Assembly (NCBI GenBank): GCA_022036555.1
Contig: CM039120.1
Location: forward strand, 22,398,350-22,462,349
Origin: Microstegium vimineum
Lineage: Eukaryota; Streptophyta; Magnoliopsida; Poales; Poaceae
Direction: 5' to 3'
Length of the DNA stretch: 64,000 bases
Shown: positions 32,470 through 44,156 of the stretch, one piece after another
Layout of the letters: each line of letters opens with the position of its first letter
How positions within the stretch are numbered: position 1 is the stretch's first letter
Notes under the pieces: model-generated
Told to the model about the DNA's origin: nothing
What the model saw: only the letters and a program-made list of their open reading frames with translations
Database searches by the model: none
Program-made: the position numbers and the translations under genes

Positions 32470-34831
32470 ACACATAGATTTGAATCTAATCTCTAGCTGA
32501 TTACGGTTCCCAAAACCGTATAAGACACAATTGTTTTTGAAAGGACCTTGATGTCTCCTAGGAGGCCTAGAGGGGGTGGTGAATAGGTCTACAAAAATTT
32601 AGCTCAAACAAATCTTAGCACAGAGGGCTGCACTGCCTCCCTTTGAGAGTCACTGCCGCTCTATGACCGTGGGTCAAATTTAGCCAAAACTTTGAGATTA
32701 AGTACTTGAGATGTTCATTAATAACCCTGCAAAATTTCAGCTCGAGACTCAAAAAGATTAGAGGTCGTCACTGCCTATCTATGACGGTGGCACTGCCTAT
32801 CTTCAAATATAACTCAGATCGAGTTCAGATTTTGCAGAGAGGAACTAGGTATTATATGCAACACAATATTGCAGTTTCATGATAAAGTCCAGCTCAAAAA
32901 CTGGATACCACGGGACACACTATCTAGATCAAATCAAAACCTCAAACCCTTGCAATGTTATGCAAGATATACTTGAATGTAAATAGCACACAAGACACAA
33001 GAATTTATCCCGTGGTTCAGCTTGCCACCAAGGCTTGCCTAAGTCCACGTTGTTAAGGTTCGACACACAAGGCTAGGCTCACCACCAAGGCTTGCCCTCC
33101 CCTCGTTCTCAAATTAAGGAACTTAATCCTTGAAGTGATGAGTAATTTCTTAGCTATAAAAGGGTCTTACAAATTGATCTTGCTGCTCACCACAAGCACG
33201 GGAGCTCGTCGGGCGATGCCTAGCCGTCAGGAGGCTTCACCTCTAAGAGTAACAAATGCGCAATGAAGATCGACAAAGCCCGACAAGTGCTCAAGGTTTG
33301 GTTAGCTCCAATCTGCTCTCTAGCTCATAATTACACAGCCCCAACACTTAATCACTCACTAAGCACTTCAATCTCAGAAATAGAGTGTTGGGAGAGCTTT
33401 CAAATGGCTTTGGAAAGCTTTGAGAGTGTTTTGAACATCAGCAGAATCACTAGGAGGCATAGGATGAATATATATACTCACACCACTCAAACTAACCGTT
33501 AGGATTTGAAAACTAGCCATTGTGACTGTACAAGGGCGGCACTGCTGCCCTCCTAGAGACAACAGTGGTCACCCCACGGAAATAGTCATAACGTTTGAAT
33601 CCGAACTCTGTTTTTATGATCTTGGACATTCCGGATAGCTTGTTTCGAGGGCTATCCAACCCAATAGACAACAAGTCCAAGGTCAACAAGTACAGGTGCA
33701 GTATTAAGTGTTTTCTCTCATGTTAGCACTTGGGTTTGGTTAGTTTGAGCACTTGAGACTTGTCTATCATTCCTATTGCATTCCCTTGATAGTATGGCAT
33801 ACCTATACTCAAGATCAATGGAAAATAACTATTTTAACCACTTGAGTTCTCAATGTCTTCATATGCCATTTCTTCTCAATATTGCTTCATAGGGAGATGC
33901 AACTATCTTTGTCTCTTCTCTTTGAGCAAACATACCTTGAGCATGTGACTTGAACCATTGTCATACATGTTAGTTGAACTCATGGCTTCAAGTTACTTCT
34001 ACTAATGATTTGATTCTCAACACAAGATGACTTATCATAGCTTGATTAGTACATTGACTCAATGCAAGTAATCTCTTCTTCACCTTAGCCATGGTACCTA
34101 GGGTTGAGCCTTTGCTTACCCTTCACCTCCACTTAGTACCTCAAAGATCTTTCCTTTCTATCTTCACCTTATCAAGCCATATTAATGTCACATCATATCA
34201 AGCATCCATTGAATAGCCATTTATTCAATAATATGATCCTTGCTTGAATATCTTCTAGATATAAATGTTGAGATCAATCAAGCTTCAGTTTGATTCACAT
34301 AGAGACATATATGGATCAATATCAATATGGTCAAACCAATTCATGATTTCTTAAACCTTCTTCATTTTGGCTTGACACTACTATCACTCACTTCAATCTC
34401 CATCTTCATACTTGTAGCTTGATCATACTAATGCAAAGTGATTTTCCAAATCTTTGTCGATACAAGCAAACCAATGTAGAGACCGTCTTGTATTCATAAT
34501 ACATTGTCTCCTTTATCATTTGACCTTTGCTTGGTGTTTTCTCACTAATGCACTCTTGATTCATTCTTCAATCCTTGATCAATGCTAGTACAGTATCAAC
34601 TCTTCTTATTCTTGCAAAGCAAGCCAATATAGAGACCAATCCAAAACTATCAACTCATGTCTCATTTGTCATTTGTCAAGTATGCTTGCTTTCACATGAT
34701 GAAAGGATCAAGATGCCCAAGAGGGGATGAATTGGGCTTATTTCAATTTTCTAAAGCAAATATGAAAACCTAAGCAATGCCAATTCTCCCCATGCCTACC
34801 GGATGTGTACCTTAGACTATGAAAGAGGTAG

Positions 34832-36218
34832 TGAAGAATCATGGCCCTATTGGTTTTGGTGATTAACGAAAAGTAAAAGTTATTATGGCTAATGTGTGTT
34901 TTGCAGAGGTTATGCATAGCTTAGCCATAGTGATAAATGAGAATGGGCATCAATGGTTATCACTAAGCCCTCAAGATGGATATTGTTTCGGATTGCAAAG
35001 AGACATGATGAAGACCCTAGAATGATAGGACTAAGTGCCATAAGGAAATGAAGGGCACTTAGCATAGATAGGTCTTCTATTTGATCTTTGACCGTACTAT
35101 CAAGAGGGGTCTAGACTAGTAGCTTGACTTAGGAGAGCTTCATGACTTAGGTGTGGTGCACACTTGACTTCCTTAGCTCTAAGCAAGCCTATGGTGACTG
35201 TAAGATAGCCTAGAACAACTGAGAGAGGAGTTGAGAGAGGAGTTTTCTGGGCGTCGGACGCTGAGGCCGAGGGCGCCAGACGCTGTCTGGTGCGCCAAAA
35301 GATGACGCCGAACGCTGATGTAAGCACGGTGGAGTGTCCGTCACCAACACAGAGAGCTCCCAAATCGCCCATATTGTGACGGGCGCGTCTGTCGCATGGG
35401 CGTCGGACGCTGGCGAGCGTCTGGGAATATTTTCCCAGAAACCCGAGAGCAACCAGTTGGCGCCGGATGCTGACAGAGCGTCCGTCGCCAACTTAAATTG
35501 CCTGTTTCTCAGCCCGAGGGTTGAGTGTGTGGGGGAGTATTTATACTCCACCCCTTGCCTTCCCACCTCGCCTTTGCTCATTTCATTTGCTGAGTTCCTT
35601 GAGAAGGTTGGGAAGAGAGCAAGAGCCCTAGAGAGAGAGAGAGAGATTTGTGAATCCATCATCCATCTTCTCTCCCTCGTTCATCGAAGAGATCAAGTGT
35701 GCATCCACTCTAGTTGTGAGGCTTGAGTGAGTCAAGTGAAGATCAAGGCTTGTTACTCTTGCTGATCGACATCACCTAGACGGTCCGGTGGTGCTCGGAG
35801 GAAGGTGATCGCCGGAACATTGTCGGCGGCCCTTCTCCATCGACTTGTGATTGGTTGTGGGCGGTTCACCGAGCCAGAGAGGCGGAGAACCAGCCCGTAG
35901 AGAGCACTCATCCTTTGCGTGGGATTGAGGGGGAGCAATACCTTGCGAGGTGCTCCAACGAGGACTAGGGGGAGTGTCGACTCCTCGATACCTCGGCAAA
36001 ACGTCGTCGTGTCAAGCTTTCTATCACTAGCTCCTTAATACAGCGTTACTTTCTGTATTTTCTTTACATTCATTGTCTTGCTACCGCTTTCTAGCTAGGA
36101 CACACAATTAGTAGGCACTAGGGGGTAATTAGCATTGCTAGGATTTCATATTTTCTTTAGAAATTTGAAATAAGCCCAATTCAACCCCCCCCCCCTCTTG
36201 GGCATCTTGATCCTTTCA
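34832..36218 (+). repeat. Solo LTR, family A, plus orientation, nested in a minus family-A LTR
   Basis: A complete 1387-bp LTR from TGAAGAATCATGGCCC to TCTTGATCCTTTCA, with the perfect duplication GGTAG at 34827-34831 and 36219-36223. A TATTTATA run at 35538-35545 is a possible core promoter, just downstream of the AGCGTCCGTCGC motif cluster (35250-35490). Confidence 0.9.
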
Positions 36219-36656
36219 GGTAGCAAGGCAAGTAAAGCAAGAACACCCTACACAGTTCTAGTATGAAAGGTAAGAACAAGTACGGAATGTAAAGAGCTAG
36301 AGATAGAGATTCTTGACACGATGACATTTTGCTGAGGTATCGAGGAGTCGACACTCCCCCCTAGTCCTCGTTGGAGCACCCGCGCAAGGGTATTTCTCCC
36401 CCTCAACCCGCGCAAGGGTTGAGTGCTCTCTACAGGCTGGTTCTTTGCCTCTCTGGCTCAGTGAACCGCCCACAGCCGATCACAAGTCGATGGAGACGGG
36501 CCACCGACAATCCTCCGGCGATCACCTTCCTCCAAGCACCACTGGACCGTTGAAGGTTTGATATGGCAGATGAGGGGGGTGAATAGTCCTTTCTAAAACT
36601 TAATCGTTCTGGCTAACCGAATCAAATGCGGAATTAAAACTATCGGTCTAGCCAAG

Positions 36657-38928
36657 TGAAAGTCCCTATGTGATTTTGGTAATTGAGTGACAACCTAGGT
36701 GAACTAACATGTGTTTAAGTGATATATACACAGAGATTAGTTCACAGGTGATTAAGTAAAGAAGGAGCTTAATGCACATGAGACATGACATGGAGTCATG
36801 TCACCAAGGTGGAGAAGATCAAGATGAGGCTTGTCTTGATCAATCGGTTGCAAGTGTGAAGGGCAAGCCAGTGATGCTTGGCGTCGATGGACCGACGCAA
36901 CGATGAAGATCAAGTGAGGTCAAGGTCGATGAACCAATACAGTCATGTGATGATATGAAGTGGATCATATCATTGTATGGTTGGTTGGTGCATGTGTTGC
37001 ATCAACATTGGAGATGGAGAAGGATATGAAGTGGAATGCACAAGGCAAAGGTATATTTGTAGGGCATTTCATTTCACCGGTCATAGGTGTGTAAATAAGT
37101 TTATGACCGGGTTTAGGATAGATGGATGTACTATCAAGAGGGGCAAACTTGTTGGCCTATCGGTCATCTAGTGCCACTTGAACGATCTAACATTGCGATG
37201 AATTTAGGATCGAGTGGCGTGGAAAGAGCTAAGTGAGCTAACCCTTGGAAAGTGAACTAAAACATGCTAACACACATGCACAAGTAATGAGACACTTGTA
37301 GTTAGCACATGTGAACAAAGGGTGACAGTTAGAAGTGAATCTAACCTGCAGAAGAGCTCCAGACCAGTTGCTTAGGGGAGCTCCGGACTAATGGAAGTAG
37401 TCCGGAGGCTAACCCTAGCCCTAGCCGCCTCACTGGAGGCTCCGGACCAGAGGAGTGCAGAAGCTCCGGACAAATTCCCATTGGTCCGATGGTGTTGACC
37501 AGGCAGCCAGCAGGCGCTGAGGAGGCGTCGGACCAGAAGTGTTAGTCCGACGGTGGGCGTCGGACCACTAGTCCGGACCCTGGGTGCTTACTGCATAACT
37601 TTGTGGAAGATTGTGAAAGCGTCGGACCAGGCCTCCGGACCATGGGAGGTGGTCCGACGGTCCGCAGAAAAGCGCGCCAACGGTTATTTTCAAACGGTAA
37701 CTACATGTGGCGCTCGGAGAAGCGTCGGACCAAAGCTCCGGACCTTGTGCTATGGTCCGGAGGTCCTGACAGGGTGGTCCGATGGTTGCGTAGTTTGCCC
37801 AGTGAAGGGGCATAACAGCTAGTTTCTTGGAGAAACTATAAATAGGCATGGTGGCCGGCCTTGGCCGATTGCTGAGCACCCTTGGGCCTTTGTGGCATGT
37901 GTTGGTGTGCTTGGGAGCCCTCTAACACACACATACTTGATAGTGTTCATCCAATTGTGTGAGAGAGTGATTCTAGTGCATTGCATTGCGAGTTTGCATC
38001 GAGTGGCACTAGGTGATCGTGTTGCAAGCCGGTGATGCTCGTTACTCTTGGAGGTTGCCATCTCCTAGACGGTTTGGTGATCGAGGCTCCGTCGAAGCAC
38101 GCAAGAATCTTGTGCATAGCTCTGGAGAAGAGCTTGTGAGGGGTGTTGTGCTCGCCCCGCGGGAGATCGCGAAGAGCAACTCTAGTTGATCGTATCATTG
38201 AGTGCCCTCATCTTGTGTTGGTTGTGCTTCACCCGATTGTGGGTTTGGCGTGTGATGCCAATTAGCGCGTGAACCTCCAAGTGAGTGAGCCAACACAACG
38301 GGGACTATCTTGGTGGCGACCAAGTGAACCTCAGGAGAAAAATCACCGTGTCAACCTTGTGTACATCTTCTCGGTGGTTTGCATTCTCCAAATCACTAGC
38401 TTGTATTTACTTATTCATACTTGTGTTAGTGGTTTCTTGTTGCTCTTGTAACTAGTGTAGCTTGTGTAGGTTGTCTAGTTACCTTCTAGCTTGTGTAGCT
38501 TAGAAGTAGCTCTTGAGTGACTAATTGGCTTGAGTAGCCTTGTTAGTCACATTTGCTTAGTTTGTGTAGCTAAGTAAGTTGAGCTCTCTAGTTAGGCTTG
38601 TGTAGCCTTGCTATTGAGTAGTGCTAGTGAGCTTAGGTGCTTTGTTCTTTGCTTACTAGTATGTGTAGGATCTCCCTTGTGCTTAGAGCACTAGTTGCTT
38701 AGGTTTGTGTGACCTTGCAACCTAGACTTGTTTAGGTGAGCTTCCAAGCCTAGCACCTTAGTGAGCCCAATTAGTATAGATTCCTAGGTGCTAAATTTAT
38801 AGATAGAGGGGTATAGTCTTGGCTAGACCGATATTTTTTATTCCGCATTAGTTTCGGTTAGTCGTTGCGCTTAAGTTTTTAGAAAAGACTATTCACCCCC
38901 CCCTCTAGTTCGCCATCTCGACCTAACA
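36657..38928 (+). repeat. 5' LTR of element 5 (family B)
   Basis: A 2272-bp LTR from TGAAAGTCCCTATGTG to CTCGACCTAACA. Motifs GGTCCGACGG, GGTCCGGAG and inverted forms fill 37340-37800, directly upstream of the TATA box. The transcribed part (after 38390) has many short repeats of TTGTGTAGCTTG type. Confidence 0.9.
37836..37846 (+). promoter_or_regulatory. TATA box in 5' LTR of element 5
   Basis: CTATAAATAGG is a near-perfect plant TATA box; the same sequence stands at the equivalent place in the 3' LTR (57478-57488). Transcription would begin about 30 bases downstream. Confidence 0.7.
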
Positions 38929-38930
38929 AG

Positions 38931-38940
38931 TGGTATCAAA
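38931..38940 (+). other. Primer binding site of element 5
   Basis: TGGTATCAAA follows the 5' LTR after two bases. It matches the initiator Met-tRNA primer site except for the ninth base (A for G). Confidence 0.75.
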
Positions 38941-38979
38941 TCTTGTTCTCTCTTTTGTGGTCTTTACTGACCCGAGAGG

Positions 38980-41122
38980 ATGGCGACTTATGGGCTAGAT
39001 ATTGATTGTCCACACATGTCTGATGGCACACACTTTGCACGGTGGAAAAATTGGATGGTGTGCAATTTTAAGTTCATTTGTCCTCAAATGTGGTGGATCG
39101 TAGATGTGGGATTTTCTCATGTGTGAGATGAAGAGAACTTAACCCAAGCACAAGAGAAATGCCTAGATATCGAAACCCAAGCTACTAACATCATCTATAG
39201 CTCCTTGGATGATTGCATATTTGGAGAGATCATTGACATGAAGACACCTCATGAGATGTGGTCCTATCTCATTTAAAAATATAGGACAGTCTCAAGTGAT
39301 GGTGATGATGAGCCCAAGGAGGAGGCACATGAGGGTGTTGAGCATGACCACGACTTGGTGATTGTGGAAGATTGCTCCACCTCATGGTCAAGTGAAGATG
39401 ATTATGATCAATCTACTACAAGCTCACTTGACAAGATGGAAGATGATGATGACGCCACAAGTGTTGCAAGTGATGATGCTACTCGATGCACACTTGGTGG
39501 TGATGAAGATGGTTCATGCTCGGTTGATGATGGTACTACTACAAGCTCTCCTACATCACCACATTTCTCTATGTCACAAGGTGACACAAAGGTATCAAAT
39601 ATCAATGTTGTTGATCATGTTGATTCATATAGATAGACTTGCTAGCATGACCATTTCTTTAGAGAATGAGAAAGCTAAAACTATGAACTTGGAAAATGAA
39701 ATCTCAACTCTAAAGAACACTTGTGAACAACAAAAGAGTTTACTTCACACCTATATTTGTTCACAAAAAGAACTTAATGAAACTCATGAGGAACTTGTTG
39801 ATTCTCATGAAGAATTAATTGAAATGCATGCTTCACTCCTTAAGGCTTCAACAAAGAAAATCACTTTTCTAAAAGACTCATGTGAAGAACATAAACACTT
39901 ACTTGATGTTCTTAAATCTTCACATGAAGAACTAAAATTTGATCATGAGCAACTTCGTGTATCTCATGAAGATTTGGTTCACAAACATGGTTTTCTAATT
40001 AAAGAATTTATGAACCTTAAAAATGATGAAAGCTCATCACATGGGTCAAATGATCAACTACATGTTATTGCTAACCCTTGTGATGTAGAGAAGAATCATG
40101 TATCCACCTCTTGTGATGATTTACTTGATATGCCATGTTCTTCAAATATAGATGCTTGTTCTACTAATATGTCTTGTGAGACTAACCTTTTGAAGGAGAA
40201 CAATAAGCTCAAAAGTGAATTAAAGAATATGAGCAACAAGATAGAGAGGTGCTACAACTCCAAAGTCACCTTTGAGCACATGATGAACAACACTAGAAGC
40301 TATGGTGACAAAAGTGGAGTTTGCTTCAACAAGAGCAATGGCAAGAAAAATATGAAGATGAAGAAGCAAGAACAAAAGAAGCTATCTCATTTCATGTGAT
40401 TCATATGTCGTGATATGGGACATCTTGCAAATGGTTGCCCAAACAAAGAGAAGCTCAAGTTGAAGAAAGAAGGAGGCTAAAGCATGTCAAGTGCTTCAAG
40501 TGTCAAATTTGGGGTCATCTCACCTCAATGTGCCCAACCAAGCAATTGGTGAAGCAACAAGTAAAGCCTCAAGCTATGCCACAAGTCACACCCCATGTAT
40601 AAGACAACATCAACCATGAAGATGGTGATTTGGGGATGATAAGGAAGAAGAAGACTAGAAGAGGTGGCAAAGCTAGATCAAGTCATCCAACTCCTATTCA
40701 AGATGACATGATGATGAGCAAAGCTCAAGAGAATAATCATTTGGATCACATCAAGTGATACAAATGTGAAGACATGGGACACTTTGCCTCGAAGTGTCCT
40801 ACCAAGCTTGAGATGAAGATTCAAGAAAAAGAGAAGAGGCAAGACAATGAGAAGCACAACATGAGCAAGGGAGAAAAGGCTCAAACAAAAAGGGTGCTAC
40901 TCATGTCGGGAAAGGGGACACATGGCTCATTCATGTCCCCTAGGTATGAATTCTAAGCCTATTTCCATTGATGATGATCATATGCTTAGAAAGGATGGTA
41001 GTGGTACCTCTATGGTTTCTATTGCAAAACATCCCGCTATTCGTACTAAGGCATTGCCTAAGTATGTTGCACCTAACTTGAGAGGAACCAAACTAGTTTG
41101 GGTACCATCAACAAGTGGATGA
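38980..41122 (+). pseudogene. gag of element 5 with four zinc knuckles (broken)
   Basis: The ATG at 38980 is 39 bases after the primer site and begins a gag domain (HFARWKNWMVCNF). Stops at 39124 and 39274 interrupt it. An acidic Ser/Asp segment follows, then, in another frame, a coiled coil of about 250 residues (39640-40300; repeats such as HEELVDSHEELIEMH). Four CCHC knuckles lie at 40397-40438, 40492-40533, 40756-40797 and 40895-40936, in frames 2, 1, 1 and 2. In knuckles 1 and 3 the codon for the first Cys is TGA. The end, KLVWVPSTSG and TGA, is the usual gag terminus. One or two knuckles is normal for this group, so four is unusual. Confidence 0.8.
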
Positions 41123-43882
41123 TGATTTGATTGGTAGGTACCATTGGCATTGGAGGCTTGATTCAAAGTGTTTCATATTGTTCATCATATGATTGAATCA
41201 AGTAATGAAGCTTAGTGCTATCTTATCCCAATGACAAGTCAAAAGAATGGAGTTCAAGTGCTACAACATACAAGTGCATGATCAGGTTGTGGTGATTTAT
41301 TGGATTAATTGAAGGCTTGCAAATATTCAAGTAAAAGCTTTCTAATGTATTTATCATGGTATAGTAAGGTATATTTCTTGTTGATCAAGTTCATTTGGGT
41401 GTGTATAAGTCAATTGAATTGGATATACACATAGTGCATATGAGTTGATTGAATTGGATATATATGTGCACTAGTTGCTTGCTATAAGTTGTTTGAATGG
41501 ATTAATTACTTAGTGATCAAATTGAGTTGATTTGAATGGGTATGATCAAGATACTTCCTTTAGTAAGTGGATTGAATGGATATAAGTCTTGAGATAGTAT
41601 TCAATCAAGTTGGATTCAATTTTGGTTCAATTTGAAGAAGCTTAGCTCATTATGCTCAAATCTGTCTTGTATTCAAAATCTGAGCTAGCTGTGATCATAA
41701 CCATGTTTGAGAGATCAAATATATTTGGATTGGCTTTAAATTTTGTGTGCATGCTCTCATCTTGTGATATTATTTGTTGTGAAAATTTCATGGAAAATGG
41801 ATAAGGGATACTTCAGTTTTGGAGTGGATCTTGTCAACACATGTGCAGCAGTTTTCAGCATGTACCAAGGTGGAAAGATGGGAAATGTGGCAGCAATTTA
41901 GTAGTCCAATGAATCTCAAATTTTTATCGAAGCTAGATGACTTAATGAAGCACATCTCCACCAAGTTTCATGATCATTGGATATGTACCTTGGGAGTTAT
42001 GATATATTCTTTGGAGAGTACAGAATCTGTCAGAAAAGTGACAATTATTGGATTGATCTAGAGTCACTAAGATTGAAAGGTCCTCAAGTTGGAATCATGT
42101 TTATAAGAGATTGAGGCACCTATGTTTGATTTTGGTCTGATCTAGAAGCATGTCAAGCATTGAGTACAAGGCCATTTGATTATGGAGTGTATTTGGCACA
42201 TATTTGGCACTCAAATTGAAGATCAAGATCAAACTCAAGATGAAGATGAAGTTTAAGTTCTAGAGATGATTGAAGATCAATAGATACAAATAAAAGGACT
42301 TAAACAAGATAGTTTGAACTCATATTGGATTCATGTTCATTCATCAAATGGAGTTCAACATTTGGATCAATCAACCAAAGCTAATTCAAGTGAGTATGAA
42401 GGATGGTTCTTAAAGATAGGTCACTTCTCCCTAAGTGTAGGGGCTTGCCGCCGTCATGTAGGTAAAACCAAGTGTGGTACTTGGAAGGCTAACATGGAAG
42501 TGGTGATCTAGGATCATTTGGATGCTTAGTTGAAGCTATCAAAAGGATTGACCAAAAGAAGAAAGCAGGCAACACCCAAAAGAGAGATTCATGCATTTAT
42601 CCTACAAGTGGTATCATGATATTCAAGTGGTATCATCCTCTACAAGTGATACATCAATTGGTATTCTCTCATGAAAGCAAATATCAAAGAAGAAGCAAGT
42701 CATCCACAACAAGAAAGTGCACTTGATCATTAGTGGTTCTCAAATCATATGGGTGAAGATTGACATTCCAAGTGGTATTCATTGGTCTTCACCAAGCTCT
42801 TAATTGGACTTCACATTGCTAATTGGAGATGAAATCTATGTTACTATCCTCTACTCCAACATAGCAAAGGTGAAAGTGTTTGACATATGCATACATACAT
42901 TGCTTAGGACATGTTTAGTGCATATAGTCATACATAATGATCATTCATTGAAAATCAAATGAATTTTATGCTTATAACCTACCACTATTGCTTCTATGAG
43001 TTATTTGATCTAGTGGTAGTATATAAGTTTGTTCATGAGCATGTAAACCCATGTACTTGATCTATTTTGAATTGCAATCAAGTGACAAGTACAACCTCTA
43101 TGAGATAACCACTTAATGTCTGTGAACAAGCTTAGAGAGGGTTTAAACCGGACTTGAAAGCTTTTGCTATTCATTTTAGTTCAAGTCCAACATAGAAGCT
43201 CATGAAGATGAATCTAGTTCAAGCACAAGACAAGAATGCAAATGGATATCAAGATATAACCTACAAATGGTATTTAGACTTATGCTAATCTTTCAAATAG
43301 TATCAACTTTCAAATTGGTACTTGCAAAAGATGTCTAGTTCTAGCATACTTGTGATGATACACATTTAGTTAATTCAAGTAATTCTACAAGTGGTTTCTC
43401 ACAAGTGATGATATCCTACAAGCTAAAAGTGATCCTCAACTTGAAGTGATCAAATCATAAGTTCTATTACTTGCAAAGCTTCTTTGAATGACAATTGCTT
43501 TGACCAAAGAGGACTTGCCCCCACTCAATGATATAATGGTCAATGATCTTACATGAAGAGTCATTCCAATATATAGATGTTAGTGTCCATCAAAAATGCA
43601 AAGATACAAGTATCAACCATCTACCCTAGTGCAACCTTTGCATCAATATGAGCATACCTTTTATGGAAATTGATGACAAAGGGGGAGAGATTAGTGAACA
43701 AAGATATATTAGTCAAATGGACATGCACTAAGGGAAAGAGACACGGGCATGGACAAGAGAGCAAGATTGAAAGGATCAAGTCTTGGACTAAGTGATGCAC
43801 ACAAGTAGGGGGAGCAAGCTCATGAACTCGATTGATTGCATTTGATATGAGCATATTCATGTGCGTGCTTGCATATTGCATA
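41123..43882 (+). other. Non-coding part of element 5, with protease remnant at its start
   Basis: Near 41142-41171 a frame reads WHWRLDSKC, a decayed form of the Copia protease site, and then closes. After that I find no coding signal over 2.6 kb; the sequence is AT-rich and has no integrase, RT or RNase H motif. A purine run ACAAAGGGGGAGAGATT at about 43676-43692 is a second polypurine tract. The 3' part of the element resumes at 44140-44156 and 55809-56286. Confidence 0.65.
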
Positions 43883-44139
43883 CTCCCTCCATCCCAAAAA
43901 GAAGGTCCTTATGGGATGTGTGCAGGTCAAACTTTCCTAACTTTGACTAAGTTTGTAGAAAATACGTACAACATTTATATCTCCAAATAAATTTGTTAAA
44001 AAACTAGACTTAAAGATCTTTCTGATGATGCTAATTACTTAACATAATTATTTATATATTTTAATATATAATTGCTTGTATTTTGAAAACGTTGACTTCT
44101 CGGGAAGCGAGAATGACATCTATTTAGGGACGGAGGGAG
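43883..44139. mobile_element. Stowaway-like MITE in element 5
   Basis: A 257-bp AT-rich element with ends CTCCCTCCATCCCAAAAA and, on the other strand, CTCCCTCCGTCCCTAAAT, flanked by TA at 43881-43882 and 44140-44141. There is no coding capacity. It lies 12 bases from the insertion point of element 6. Confidence 0.85.
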
Positions 44140-44156
44140 TAAGTCTTATCTTTATA

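Noticed and set aside
32470..32537. Possible boundary element between element 2 and element 4
   Set aside because: Only 68 bases, with no match to either LTR and no duplication; it is most simply leftover target DNA after truncation.
37340..37800. Regularly recurring short GC motifs considered as a CRISPR-like array or satellite
   Set aside because: The copies are short, irregularly spaced, in both orientations and lie inside plant LTRs; there are no uniform spacers.
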